Assembly: GCA_017428495.1 (NCBI GenBank)
Contig: JAFRQS010000031.1
Span: forward strand, 1 to 64,000
DNA: 64,000 nt
Source of the DNA: Bacilli bacterium
GTDB lineage: Bacteria; Bacillota_I; Bacilli_A; RF39; UBA660
Direction of reading: 5' to 3'
The position numbers and the translations under genes are program-made. The notes under the pieces were generated by a model, which was given only the letters and a program-made list of their open reading frames with translations, was not told the DNA's origin and did no database searches. Below, piece after piece: positions 10,739 to 19,939 of the stretch. Position 1 is the stretch's first letter, and each line of letters starts with the position of its first letter.

Positions 10739-10792
10739 AATATCCTCCTACATATATATTTTAAATCAATGACTTTGTATTATCAACAAAAA

Positions 10793-10818
10793 AAAATATT
10801 AGTTTACACTAATATTTT
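10793..10818 (-). terminator. terminator after the thioredoxin-like gene
   Basis: An 11-bp perfect stem (10793-10803 with 10808-10818, four-base loop) followed by a long T run on the minus strand. Confidence 0.8.
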
Positions 10819-11530
10819 ATTTCTTTTTTGCTTTTTTTACTGGTTTCTTAGTTTCTACTTTTTTAGGTGCTTCACTTTGTGCTTGTTGTACATAATTTTT
10901 AATTTTTATTTTTGAATCAATTAATTCTGCCATTTTTTTATTACTCATGTAAAGCATTAATCCAACTGCACATATTGTAACTACTGAAAATACAGCATTC
11001 CATAAAATTATTTTATTTACATTGGCATTTTCTGCTTTTTTAGCATCTAATTCTGCTTTTTCCATTGCTTCAAATACATCATATCTTTCTTCAGAATCAT
11101 AAAGCTTTTTCAATTCTGCTTTGAATTCTTCACCATAATATTCCTCAGTAAAACCATCAAATACTTTTTCACCAACTACTATATATGGTACTCCTTGTGC
11201 TGCTACTCCTGTAAAATTTGCAACTTCTTGCATTAAATCAGCATTATCAGCATCATTCCATACTTCATAAGATACTAAGTTGAAATATTTTCCTAATTCA
11301 TCAATATTATCATTTAAAAAATTAATAAATCCTCTACAATATCCGCAACCTTTTCCTCTAAATAAATAAACTGTAGCTTTTTCATCACTTTCTTTGTAAT
11401 TTCCTAATTTAGATTCAATTTCTTCTTCTTTTAGTACCTCCTCTAAATTAAGGCTTTTATTTTCAGCTGCAAAAGTAACCACTGGTAAAAGCACTAATAA
11501 AGCACATAATAATCTTACTACTCTTTTCAT
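10817..11530 (-). CDS. secreted, membrane-anchored thioredoxin-fold protein
   Basis: 237 residues. A signal peptide (MKRVVRLLCALLVLLPVVTFA) is followed by an extracytoplasmic domain with the redox motif GKGCGYCRGF (CGYC) near residue 61 and a cis-Pro segment AAQGVPYIVVG, both thioredoxin/glutaredoxin hallmarks. A second hydrophobic helix (about residues 173-196) anchors it, leaving a short lysine-rich cytoplasmic tail. It probably acts as an extracellular disulfide reductase or oxidase. Its start overlaps the end of the metallo-hydrolase gene by four bases (ATGA). Confidence 0.8.
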   Translation of the reverse strand: MKRVVRLLCALLVLLPVVTFAAENKSLNLEEVLKEEEIESKLGNYKESDEKATVYLFRGKGCGYCRGFINFLNDNIDELGKYFNLVSYEVWNDADNADLMQEVANFTGVAAQGVPYIVVGEKVFDGFTEEYYGEEFKAELKKLYDSEERYDVFEAMEKAELDAKKAENANVNKIILWNAVFSVVTICAVGLMLYMSNKKMAELIDSKIKIKNYVQQAQSEAPKKVETKKPVKKAKKK

Positions 11531-12057
11531 AATTCCTCCTTAAAATAAATATTGCACACTTTTTCATAACCGATTGTAGTATTATCGTTATGACCAGGAT
11601 ACACTTTAATTATATCATAATATTTCTTTATTTTACTAATACTTTTTTGCATTTTTTTCATATTTCCCGTTTCTAAATCAGTTCTTCCTATCGATCCTTT
11701 AAATAGAAAATCACCGGTAAACATGATTTGATCATCTTTAAAATAATATGTAACCGAATCATCTGTATGTCCAGGTGTATATATTACTTCTATATTAAAC
11801 TTTCCTATACCTAAGTTACCTTCTTTTAAATTACTATATTCATATATAGGAATATTATACTTATTACTTATGTATTCTAATGCTCCTATATGATCAAAAT
11901 GCCTATGTGTTATTAATATTGCTATTGGTTTTAATGTAATATTATTAACAATTTTATTTGGATCATCTCCTGGGTCAATTATTATACATTCATTATTTTT
12001 TTCAACTATATAACAATTTTCCTCTAAAAATCCTACTACTACTTTCTTAATGTTCAT
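11527..12057 (-). CDS. MBL-fold metallo-hydrolase (glyoxalase II-like)
   Basis: 176 residues. The zinc-binding motif is ITHRHFDHIGAL (HxHxDH, about residues 60-71), followed by TPGHTDDSV (third His), GDFLFKGSIGRTDL (bridging Asp) and VYPGHNDNTTIGYE (last His). This small form is the YcbL/GloB-like branch; hydrolysis of S-lactoylglutathione or another thioester is typical of the family but unproven here. Overlaps of 11 bases with the acetyltransferase and 4 with the thioredoxin-like gene indicate one operon. Confidence 0.85.
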   Translation of the reverse strand: MNIKKVVVGFLEENCYIVEKNNECIIIDPGDDPNKIVNNITLKPIAILITHRHFDHIGALEYISNKYNIPIYEYSNLKEGNLGIGKFNIEVIYTPGHTDDSVTYYFKDDQIMFTGDFLFKGSIGRTDLETGNMKKMQKSISKIKKYYDIIKVYPGHNDNTTIGYEKVCNIYFKEEL

Positions 12058-12613
12058 TAAAATATTCCTCTTTAGTTATTGAATATGATGCAAGATCATT
12101 TCTAATATTATCATTATCTACTATTCTAGATCTTTGAACCCCTTCAAATTTCATTCCTGACTTTTGCATAACTTTACCACTACCAGGATTTAAAGTACTA
12201 TGTTCAGCGTATATAACTTCTGCATCAGCCTCTTCAAATAAAAACTTAATTACGGCTTTTAATGCTTCTGTTGCATAACCATTATTCCAATATTTATCTC
12301 CATAGCAGTATCCTATTTCACATGATCCAAACTTCAAATATTTCTTGGATACTACATCTATTGTACCTATAACTTCATGAGTATCTTTTAATTCAACAAT
12401 CCATCTATATGTATCTAAATTATCATAATCTTTTACCCACATCTTATACAATTCTTTTGTCTCTTCAACATTCTTATGCTTATTCCATAAAGTATATTTA
12501 CATACCTTATCATGACTACACCAATTATTGTAAGCAGCCTCTGCATCTTCTAACTTCATTTTTCTTAATATCAATCTTTCAGTTTCTAACCTTTTTGTAC
12601 CTATATATTTCAT
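12047..12613 (-). CDS. GNAT N-acetyltransferase (RimJ/RimL-like)
   Basis: 188 residues. The start IGTKRLETERLILRKMKLEDAEAAYNNW is the RimJ/RimL-type GNAT N-terminus; EIGYCYGDKYWNNGYATEALKAV carries the acetyl-CoA binding region and AEHSTLNPGSGKVMQKSGMKFEG the C-terminal conserved block. Family members acetylate ribosomal protein N-termini, antibiotics or small amines; the substrate here is unknown. It follows the acyltransferase gene with a one-base overlap. Confidence 0.85.
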   Translation of the reverse strand: MKYIGTKRLETERLILRKMKLEDAEAAYNNWCSHDKVCKYTLWNKHKNVEETKELYKMWVKDYDNLDTYRWIVELKDTHEVIGTIDVVSKKYLKFGSCEIGYCYGDKYWNNGYATEALKAVIKFLFEEADAEVIYAEHSTLNPGSGKVMQKSGMKFEGVQRSRIVDNDNIRNDLASYSITKEEYFNEH

Positions 12614-14775
12614 TATTCCACCTTAATACTTTCTTTTAAAACATTACTCAATGCTTTATTACCTTCATCTGTTAAATGTACTTTATCAGCCATATAGTAA
12701 TTATCTATATTATCAAATTTTATAGATATTGCACCTTTAAAATCCATATTAGATAATATGTATATATTATGATCTTTGCATAGTTTAATTAACTCATTAT
12801 ATTCATCATTATTTATTTTAAATGATGAATCAAAAACTAATACTATATTATAATCTAATGTTTTATTATCAATTGCTTCTTTTAATTCTTGTTTCAATAA
12901 TTCATAATTAAAATCTTTATTCATTACATATTTTGCATTATTAAATTCTTTTTCAATATAATCAAAAGCATTTAATAATAAATCATTCCCATAAAAACTT
13001 ATTTTCTTTTTATTTTCATCATCACGTGCTTTAATAATTGCATCTTTCTTATTATTATATTCATCAATATACGCTTCTTTTATTGAATCATATATTGCTT
13101 TACTATAAGATTCTCTACCTATTTCAGTAAGGTGTATTCCATCTGCTATAAAATATTCATCATGACCTTTTGAAATAGATTCCCAATCTATAACATATAC
13201 ATTATCATGTTTGGATGCAAAATCTTTTATATTTTTATTTACATAATCACCTTTATTCCATGTTGTAGTTAACCAAAAAATATTTCTATCTTCTATAGTA
13301 TTTAAAATTTCTAGTTTGCACCATTCTGGGCAATCACCATTAGCACCTAATCCAAATACTACTGGATTCCCTAACATATTGTTTGCCTTTAAATCTTTTA
13401 ATATGTTATTTACTACCCAAGCAGTTCTAGATTCTTTAGCATCAAAATAGCCCTTTGGAAACTCTCTATATAAATCTGTAACAGCGCCTAGCATTACAGA
13501 ATCCCCTACACCTACTAAATGTAGTTTATGTACTACCTCATCTAAATCTGCTACACCATCTTCCAATTTTTTAAGTTCCAATTCCCAAGCTTCTTTTTCT
13601 TCTTCTAATTGCTTTGCATATTCTTCTTGCTTTAATTTCATCATTTCTGCATTTTTATTTAATTGTTTTTCTAATTCCTTCATTTCTGCAGTATGATCTT
13701 TTGCAACAACATATTGATATAATCCAAATAATGAAATTAAAATAATTATTAATCTTATAATCCAATTAAATAATTTATTTTCTTTAAATTTAATACCTAA
13801 ATGTATTATATATGATAATAATATTGTAAGAACTATAGTAATTATTATTTTAATATAATTATCTATTTTAATATCTTGTAATATAAATATTATAGGATAT
13901 TGTATCAAATATATTTCATAACTAATACTAGATAAAAATTTAATAAACTTATCAAATACTGTTAATTTATCAGTTATTACTAAACTACCATATTCTATTA
14001 ATCTACAAGATATTAATGTAACAATTAGTATGCTTATAACAAAATAATTAGATGATGCTTCTATAATAAATGTTGGTATTATTAAAAGTATTAAATAAAT
14101 ACAAAATATTATTTTTGAAATATTTTTAAATGTAAATGAGTCATAATATATTTTTATAAAACCAATTGACATACCAAATAATAATGAGAATGATCTTGCA
14201 AATGTATCATAATATGCAATCATTATATTCTTATCACATAAATTATAAAAATATAAATAACTTATTACTCCTAGCATTAATGTAATAAATACAGGAATAA
14301 ATTTATGAAGTTTATCTCCTATTTTTTTTAGTAAAATATATATTATTGGAAATACTAATTCAAATTGCAATAATATTGCAATATACCACAAATGCATAAA
14401 TGGTGAATCAATGTGTCTAGTAAAATAATCTAAATTAGTATTTAATTGCCAATAATTGTTATATCCAAATAATACTGATGTTGTTTCTGGTTTTAAATTT
14501 AACCAATTTATATTAATAATTGATATTAATGCAATAGATATAAATGAAACTATGAGTACTGGTAAATATAAATTTATAAATTTATTTTTGTAGTATTCTT
14601 TAAATGAAAATTTTTCTTTATTAGAAGCAGATAATACTGATAAATATCCACTCAATACAAAAAACGTACATACTACTAGATATCCACCTTTTAATATATT
14701 TAAATGATAAAATAAAATTATTAAACAAGATACTACTCTTATTAAATCAATATTTTTATAATACTTCTTTTCCAT
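12613..14775 (-). CDS. OatA-like membrane O-acyltransferase with SGNH domain and a degenerate second SGNH-like domain
   Basis: 720 residues. Residues 1-350 form an acyltransferase-3 domain with about ten membrane helices and the signature FYHLNILKGGYLVVCTFFVLSGYLS. After a charged coiled segment (about 360-405) comes an SGNH esterase/transferase domain: GVGDSVMLG (Ser near 424), GLGANGDCPEW and DGIHLTEIGRESY (Asp/His). This matches OatA-type enzymes that O-acetylate peptidoglycan or other wall glycans outside the cell. The remaining ~130 residues look like a second SGNH domain lacking the nucleophile: FYGNDLLLN in place of GDS, but DKVHLTDEGNKAL retained. Confidence 0.85.
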   Translation of the reverse strand: MEKKYYKNIDLIRVVSCLIILFYHLNILKGGYLVVCTFFVLSGYLSVLSASNKEKFSFKEYYKNKFINLYLPVLIVSFISIALISIININWLNLKPETTSVLFGYNNYWQLNTNLDYFTRHIDSPFMHLWYIAILLQFELVFPIIYILLKKIGDKLHKFIPVFITLMLGVISYLYFYNLCDKNIMIAYYDTFARSFSLLFGMSIGFIKIYYDSFTFKNISKIIFCIYLILLIIPTFIIEASSNYFVISILIVTLISCRLIEYGSLVITDKLTVFDKFIKFLSSISYEIYLIQYPIIFILQDIKIDNYIKIIITIVLTILLSYIIHLGIKFKENKLFNWIIRLIIILISLFGLYQYVVAKDHTAEMKELEKQLNKNAEMMKLKQEEYAKQLEEEKEAWELELKKLEDGVADLDEVVHKLHLVGVGDSVMLGAVTDLYREFPKGYFDAKESRTAWVVNNILKDLKANNMLGNPVVFGLGANGDCPEWCKLEILNTIEDRNIFWLTTTWNKGDYVNKNIKDFASKHDNVYVIDWESISKGHDEYFIADGIHLTEIGRESYSKAIYDSIKEAYIDEYNNKKDAIIKARDDENKKKISFYGNDLLLNAFDYIEKEFNNAKYVMNKDFNYELLKQELKEAIDNKTLDYNIVLVFDSSFKINNDEYNELIKLCKDHNIYILSNMDFKGAISIKFDNIDNYYMADKVHLTDEGNKALSNVLKESIKVE

Positions 14776-14832
14776 TTAATTCACCACTATCATATACTTA
14801 AATTATAGTTAAATTAAACAATTATGTAAAGA

Positions 14833-14857
14833 AAAAGAATTGAAATACAATTCTTTT
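14833..14857 (-). terminator. terminator after the lipoprotein gene
   Basis: AAAAGAATTG (14833-14842) pairs with CAATTCTTTT (14848-14857); a T-rich tail follows on the minus strand. Confidence 0.7.
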
Positions 14858-15579
14858 TAATTTAATATTTTTACTTTATCCTTATTTTCTAAATTTGGCC
14901 CAGTAAATACATCAAAATCTTCTGGTGATAAATATGGTAATTCTTTTTTATCAAAATAAAATTCTTCATATACAATAGTAGAACAATCTTCATTAAAATA
15001 TGGATAATCATCCATTATATCTCTTATATCATCTACTTGATTACTTTTTTCTAATCTATATTTTCCATTTTTATATGTAATTCTATATCCATAAAATCTA
15101 TGATGATTAAGTCGTACTCTACCAGTATTATTTCCACTATTTGGATCTTCATGCCATCCTGTATGTACTTCTGTTTTTAATTCTGTATGTGGATTTCCTT
15201 TATCATCAATGGTTTTTACTGGTACTACTGTTTCATACCTATAATAAAATTCTAAATAATCATGAGAATTTGCCATTCTATAGTATAAGTAATCCCAATT
15301 ATCAGTTCCTACAAACAATCCGTTTTTACCGATAATTTTATATAATTCTTCATCATCTTTAGTGATTTCAATATAATTATCATTCCAATTATATTTACCT
15401 ACTGTCAAATGTTCATTGTCAATATATCTTTCTATAGTAATATCTTCTGTTATTTCTCTTGTATATCTATGTACATGCCTTGTAGGTATTTCACAATCTG
15501 ATTTTTCCCCACAACTAATTAACGTTAATGATGCGAGAGTGCTTGCTAATGCTATTTGTAATTTTCCATTTTTTTTCAT
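14857..15579 (-). CDS. predicted lipoprotein of unknown function
   Basis: 240 residues. The N-terminus has a basic start, a hydrophobic stretch and a lipobox ending LISC with Cys23, so it should be lipid-anchored on the outer face of the membrane. The rest is rich in Tyr, Asp and Glu (for example YRITYKNGKYRLEKSNQVDD), and I recognise no family. It is transcribed divergently from the 532-residue membrane protein, sharing a palindromic promoter region with it, which suggests a common regulation and possibly a joint function. Confidence 0.7.
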   Translation of the reverse strand: MKKNGKLQIALASTLASLTLISCGEKSDCEIPTRHVHRYTREITEDITIERYIDNEHLTVGKYNWNDNYIEITKDDEELYKIIGKNGLFVGTDNWDYLYYRMANSHDYLEFYYRYETVVPVKTIDDKGNPHTELKTEVHTGWHEDPNSGNNTGRVRLNHHRFYGYRITYKNGKYRLEKSNQVDDIRDIMDDYPYFNEDCSTIVYEEFYFDKKELPYLSPEDFDVFTGPNLENKDKVKILN

Positions 15580-15603
15580 ATTATCACCACTTTCAAGTCT
15601 ACT

Positions 15604-15665
15604 ATTTTAAATTATAATTTTAAATATGTCAAATATTTGACATGTAGAAGATAAAAAGGTATTAT
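15604..15665. promoter_or_regulatory. symmetric divergent promoter with 18-bp palindromic operator
   Basis: ATGTCAAATATTTGACAT (15626-15643) is a perfect palindrome. It contains a -35 TTGACA on each strand: plus-strand TTGACA (15637-15642), 17-base spacer, TATTAT (15660-15665); minus-strand TTGACA (15632-15627), 17-base spacer, TAAAAT (15609-15604). Both downstream genes start within 20-30 bases of the predicted start points. A dimeric regulator bound here would control both genes. Confidence 0.75.
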
Positions 15666-15689
15666 ATTAAATACTTATGGGGGTGTTTT

Positions 15690-17288
15690 ATGGTTCAATA
15701 TCAAAGTATAGAACTTACAAGTGGTAATAAAGAATATGATGCTAAAGTTAAAAACTTAATTGGTATTTTTAATAAACTTAGACCTTTGTTTAATATTACT
15801 GAATATGAAAATAAATTAGAATCAATACAACATGATTTAAAAGATAATCCAAGTTTTAAAAATAAAATGACAACTGAAAACATCCAACTAACATATGAAG
15901 CATTTATATATGGTCCATATATTAAAAGGGTAGAAGAATTAACCGAAAAGGTTGAAAGAGATTTATTGCCATTCTATGAAATTCATATGTTGACATCAAA
16001 GATAAATATGCAGCTTTCAAATATAGATGTTGATTCTGTTGGTGAAATATTAAACAATGCTAAATTATTAGTAGATGACATTAACGCTATAAATACTCAC
16101 GCTGATTCAAATAAAGAAATGATTATTCAAAATGCTTATAAAACTATATATGCTGTTATAATGTATGAAGAAATATTTGAGCGAAGTGATATATTATCAT
16201 ATATTAATTACTTAAATATTGAAGCTAATAAAGAAAATATAGGCAGATTATTAGCAGAAGACATTAAACACTTAGATAAACAATTTTTAATAGATGAAGA
16301 TTTGAGAACTTTAAGAACTGATGGATTAGGTTATGATTATTTAAATCAAGATTTTATTAGAACAATTTCTAGAAAAACTGTTGGAGAAAATAATTCTGAA
16401 TATCAAAGAAGGAAGCAAGAATCTATTGATAGTTTAGATTATAAAATATCATCACTTAAAGATGAACGTTTAAAATTGTTAGATGCTTTAAATAAAAATA
16501 AAAAGAACAAACAACGCATTTATGGAAAAGGTGCAATTCTTGCTACAAAAGCTATATCTATCTTTTTAATTCCATTTGTTACAATAAGTGTAGGTAGTTT
16601 AATTGGAAAAAATACTTCAAGTAAGATAACAGAATATAAAACAATTACAAGAACCGTAGACTTTGAATCAGGTAAAGTTATAAGTGAACCTAAAATTGTT
16701 TATGATGAAAAAGAAACAACTTACGTTGCCACTATAATGAAGTATTCTCCATGGAAAAAGAATCCTACTGGAATTGGATATATTAGAAATGTAACAGCTT
16801 TTGAGTTTACGCCAGATACTCAGGCTGAAAAATATAATATAACAAGTGATGATTTAAATAATAATTTGACTGAAAAATATACATTTGTTGAATCTAAAGA
16901 TTCATTAAATAATGATGATAGTACTACCAATACTACTATACTTATAACTGAAACTTATCAAGATAAAAATGATACACAAAAAAGCACAAAATATATAATA
17001 CCATTCACTATAACTGGTGTAATTCTTGGATTGATAATAGATATAATTCTTATTTGTACTCATATATATGATAAATATGAAATTCAAGAAAAATTTAATG
17101 ATTTAGGAAAAATAATAAAACGTAATAATTTAAGTATTAGTGAAATTCAAGATAGATTATTACAAATGAAAGAAGAAGTATTAGAATTAGAAAAAGAATA
17201 TAAAGAGACTGTTAAGAAATATGGTGATATAGGCAAAACTTTTGAATTTCCAGAAATGAAAGTTAAAATTAAAAAGTCAGGTAAATAA
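15690..17288 (+). CDS. two-helix membrane protein with coiled-coil ends, unknown function
   Basis: 532 residues, and the only plus-strand gene in the first 42 kb. Residues 1-230 are helical and acidic; 230-275 form a coiled coil (SIDSLDYKISSLKDERLKLLDAL); a membrane helix follows near 287-308, then an extracytoplasmic domain of about 130 residues (DFESGKVISEPKIVYDEKE region), a second helix near 440-460 and a C-terminal coiled coil (LLQMKEEVLELEKEYKETV). I recognise no family. GGGGGTG precedes the ATG. It is controlled from the divergent promoter shared with the lipoprotein gene. Confidence 0.75.
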   Translation: MVQYQSIELTSGNKEYDAKVKNLIGIFNKLRPLFNITEYENKLESIQHDLKDNPSFKNKMTTENIQLTYEAFIYGPYIKRVEELTEKVERDLLPFYEIHMLTSKINMQLSNIDVDSVGEILNNAKLLVDDINAINTHADSNKEMIIQNAYKTIYAVIMYEEIFERSDILSYINYLNIEANKENIGRLLAEDIKHLDKQFLIDEDLRTLRTDGLGYDYLNQDFIRTISRKTVGENNSEYQRRKQESIDSLDYKISSLKDERLKLLDALNKNKKNKQRIYGKGAILATKAISIFLIPFVTISVGSLIGKNTSSKITEYKTITRTVDFESGKVISEPKIVYDEKETTYVATIMKYSPWKKNPTGIGYIRNVTAFEFTPDTQAEKYNITSDDLNNNLTEKYTFVESKDSLNNDDSTTNTTILITETYQDKNDTQKSTKYIIPFTITGVILGLIIDIILICTHIYDKYEIQEKFNDLGKIIKRNNLSISEIQDRLLQMKEEVLELEKEYKETVKKYGDIGKTFEFPEMKVKIKKSGK

Positions 17289-17299
17289 TCCTGACTTTT
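17272..17299. terminator. bidirectional terminator
   Basis: AAAAGTCAGG (17272-17281) pairs with CCTGACTTTT (17290-17299) between two convergent genes; A and T runs flank it on both sides. Confidence 0.75.
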
Positions 17300-18041
17300 A
17301 TTTTATTAATTTTTCAAATGCATTAGCGTTCAAAATTGTATTTGAAACAAACTTACCCTTATAAAAATTTGCCCAATTATTAATAATACATGGTGCATTT
17401 TTGGCTTTTTCTAATGAATCTATTTTTATAAAATCCAATTTAATATTATTCTTTCTTGCATATTCACTTAATTCTTTTACTTCATATTCAACATAAGGAC
17501 ATTCATTACTATAATAAATAGTAAAGTTTTTACTATTAATTTCCATTTTTCTAGCAGTATCACAAAATTTAGGTGTTTCTTTATTATCAAAAGAAAGTAC
17601 CATTAATTCATAGTCATTAATATTATCTACTACTTTAAAACCAAAATGTTCAAAAAACTTCTTTTCACCAAGAAATGGTTTTTTCTTTTGTGATACAAGT
17701 GTACATATTCCGCTCTTTTTCTTTTCTTTAGCATCATTTATTGCATATTCTAATAATTCTTTTGCTATACCTTTTCCTTTAAAACTACCTGCTACCCATA
17801 AACAATAAATATATTCATAATTTTCACCTTCAATAGGAACCCACGCAGTTTCAACTGGTTCATATTCAATAAAGATTTTTCCTCTTGCATTTAGTTTCCT
17901 AAATACATGACCATCTTTTAATTTATTTTTAATCCATTCTTTCTTCTTATCTACACCATCTTGATGCTTTGGATCACCTATTGCACAACATATATGTTCA
18001 TTTTCAATATTATTTAAATCTAAATTAATATAATCATTCAT
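17298..18041 (-). CDS. GNAT acetyltransferase with C-terminal YoaP-like domain
   Basis: 247 residues. Residues 1-150 are a GNAT domain: YIYCLWVAGSFKGKGIAKELLEYAI is the acetyl-CoA binding motif and KKFFEHFGFKVVD the final block. Residues 165-247 match the YoaP-like domain, a thioredoxin-like module with YYSNECPYVEYEVKEL and APCIINNWANFYKGKFVSN. B. subtilis YoaP has this two-domain plan; its substrate is not known to me. The start follows GAGGAGTATTT. Confidence 0.82.
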   Translation of the reverse strand: MNDYINLDLNNIENEHICCAIGDPKHQDGVDKKKEWIKNKLKDGHVFRKLNARGKIFIEYEPVETAWVPIEGENYEYIYCLWVAGSFKGKGIAKELLEYAINDAKEKKKSGICTLVSQKKKPFLGEKKFFEHFGFKVVDNINDYELMVLSFDNKETPKFCDTARKMEINSKNFTIYYSNECPYVEYEVKELSEYARKNNIKLDFIKIDSLEKAKNAPCIINNWANFYKGKFVSNTILNANAFEKLIK

Positions 18042-18064
18042 AAATACTCCTCATATAATGCAAA

Positions 18065-18499
18065 TTATTTCATCCACCTTTTTAATGTAGGAAATAATTT
18101 AGTACAATATTCTTTCATTTGTTCATTAGTCATTCCTGCTTGACTTCCATACTTAGAACACATTTCTATATATTCTTCCATTGTAACTTTATCTATAAAT
18201 TCACCATCTTCATAGCAATATTTACAATAATCATTATTAATACTTCCATCCTTATTTTTACCTAACATATTATTTGATTCTATAGGCATACCACAGCTTT
18301 GACATATTTTCATATTTTTCTTCTCCTTAACATTATTTGTAATTTCTTTTAAAATTACTGTATTTTGCTCTTTATCAAAGTAGTATTCAAATGAATACAT
18401 ATCTTCTATTCCATCACCAATTGTAAATGTATATTTACCACCTTTTCTACCCATTAGTTTTACATTATATGAATCTTCAAATTTAATCAATTTCACCAA
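18065..18499 (-). CDS. zinc-ribbon domain protein
   Basis: The C-terminal 82 residues, from MKICQSCGMPIESNN, are a putative zinc-ribbon (zf-ribbon type) with CxxC pairs CQSC and CKYC, ending LFPTLKRWMK; this is normally a stand-alone protein. A strong AAGGAG site lies just before that internal Met (ATG at 18313), so it may be the real start. I give the longer frame because it stays open for 61 more codons (from a TTG at 18499) in very AT-rich DNA and encodes a plausible small domain (YTFTIGDGIEDMYSFEYYF). Either a fusion or a remnant read into the ribbon gene. Confidence 0.65.
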   Translation of the reverse strand: MVKLIKFEDSYNVKLMGRKGGKYTFTIGDGIEDMYSFEYYFDKEQNTVILKEITNNVKEKKNMKICQSCGMPIESNNMLGKNKDGSINNDYCKYCYEDGEFIDKVTMEEYIEMCSKYGSQAGMTNEQMKEYCTKLFPTLKRWMK

Positions 18500-18606
18500 A
18501 TATTTTTTTCATAACATCAAATCACTTTCTTATATAAAAAGTATACCATATAATTACTTATTATTTAAATTTTTATATATGTATTGTAGAAACAATTATA
18601 ACATAT

Positions 18607-18631
18607 AAAAAAAAGATTTTTTAATCTTTTT
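18607..18631 (-). terminator. terminator after the XRE regulator gene
   Basis: A-rich arm ending GATT and AATC with a T-rich arm form a short hairpin immediately before the regulator's stop, with a T run on the minus strand. Confidence 0.55.
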
Positions 18632-18632
18632 T

Positions 18633-19223
18633 CTATTTTTCAACAGGTTTAGCTTCTGTCTTATTACATGTTCCACCATTATTTCTAACGTAAGCATCAA
18701 TAACATCTAATGCCTGATATGCAATATCATATTTTTCAATATCAGTTATATTAGATAAGTAACCATCTCCACCTGCTTCTTTTATTTGACCGGTTGTTTC
18801 ATAATAATTAAATTCATAACTATAAGTTTTATCATGTAATATACAAGTAATACTTGTATTTAATAATCTACCAGAATTTTTAATTCTAATATTCTTAACA
18901 ATTATTTTAGCTCCTATTAAAAGTATAGGTGCTAGTACTATAAATATAAGTGCAAACTTATTGAGTTTTAAAATTAATCCTGCTAATTTTTCAGTATTAG
19001 ATGTTTTCTCAATTAATATATCTTTTATATCATTTGATACTAATTCATCTAAACTTACTTTAAATATTCTAGATAATTCTTTTGATTGTTTTAAATCAGG
19101 TGATGTTTCACCAAGTTCCCACTTTGAAATTGTTTGCCTAGCTACACCTATTTTTTCTGCTAGTTCTTCTTGAGATAGTCCATTCTTTTTTCTTAATTCC
19201 ATTATCTTATTTCCAATTTCCAT
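18633..19223 (-). CDS. XRE-family transcriptional regulator with membrane helix
   Basis: About 196 residues. The N-terminal helix-turn-helix is textbook: MELRKKNGLSQEELAEKIGVARQTISKWELGETSPDLKQ. A linker and one membrane helix (KFALIFIVLAPILLIGAKIIV, about residues 90-112) follow, then an extracytoplasmic domain of ~80 residues with single Cys residues (TCILHDKTYSYEF and GGTCNKTEA). A membrane-tethered regulator sensing something outside is the simple inference. The start is the ATG after AAGGATGATT; two earlier in-frame starts lack a site. Confidence 0.8.
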   Translation of the reverse strand: MEIGNKIMELRKKNGLSQEELAEKIGVARQTISKWELGETSPDLKQSKELSRIFKVSLDELVSNDIKDILIEKTSNTEKLAGLILKLNKFALIFIVLAPILLIGAKIIVKNIRIKNSGRLLNTSITCILHDKTYSYEFNYYETTGQIKEAGGDGYLSNITDIEKYDIAYQALDVIDAYVRNNGGTCNKTEAKPVEK

Positions 19224-19349
19224 AATCATCCTTCTTTCAAGTACAATCATATAATTTTTATTATTTATATTCTATCAATTTCAACTGGAATATCCGCACT
19301 TTTTAATAACATTTCATATTTATTATATAATTATTAAATAAAAAAGTAA

Positions 19350-19374
19350 AAAAACTTTCTATAAGAAAGTTTTT
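19350..19374 (-). terminator. terminator of the nrdD-nrdG operon
   Basis: AAAAACTTTC (19350-19359) pairs with GAAAGTTTTT (19365-19374); the nrdG stop lies in the right arm. Confidence 0.8.
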
Positions 19375-19939
19375 ATACATAAGTTTTTTCTCTTTTAAAT
19401 TTATTAATTTCACTATACTCTTCTTCATCAAATAATACAATATTACCTTCTTTAAGAGTTTTCTTCATATCTATTAATCTCTGATTTTTACTACCTCTAA
19501 ATAGTAAACTTAAATCTCTTTCTTTTAATATAAATCTACCATCTACAAGTACATCAATTTTACTTAAAAATTCTTTATATATTTTATTCTTTTTAGATAA
19601 TTCTAATATCTCTTCATATGTAAATCCTGTATATACCCAGATATTTAATCCTTTTTTTATTGCATAATCTGCAATTATATTGCAAGCTTCAACTTGATAC
19701 ATAGGATCTCCACCACTAAAAGTTATACCATCTTGATATTCAAGCTCATCTATTGCTTCTTTAACCATATCTATTGGTACTAACCCTCCACCATTAAAAT
19801 CCCATGTTTGAGGATTTTGACATCCTTTACAATGATGATTACAACCCTGAGTCCATAATACTGCTCTTAAACCTGGTCCATCTACTATACTATCCGTTTG
19901 AAGATCAGCAGCTAATCTAATATATTTAGTTTGTTCCAT
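19373..19939 (-). CDS. nrdG: anaerobic ribonucleotide reductase activating protein
   Basis: 188 residues. Radical SAM enzyme that installs the glycyl radical on NrdD. The cluster-binding motif is TQGCNHHCKGCQNPQTWDF (CxxxCxxC, residues ~32-39), preceded by SIVDGPGLRAVLW and followed by GGDPMYQ and VYTGFTYEEI, all typical of NrdG. Its start codon lies within the end of the small NrdD-tail gene (14-base overlap), so translation is coupled. It functions only under anoxic or low-oxygen conditions. Confidence 0.95.
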   Translation of the reverse strand: MEQTKYIRLAADLQTDSIVDGPGLRAVLWTQGCNHHCKGCQNPQTWDFNGGGLVPIDMVKEAIDELEYQDGITFSGGDPMYQVEACNIIADYAIKKGLNIWVYTGFTYEEILELSKKNKIYKEFLSKIDVLVDGRFILKERDLSLLFRGSKNQRLIDMKKTLKEGNIVLFDEEEYSEINKFKREKTYV

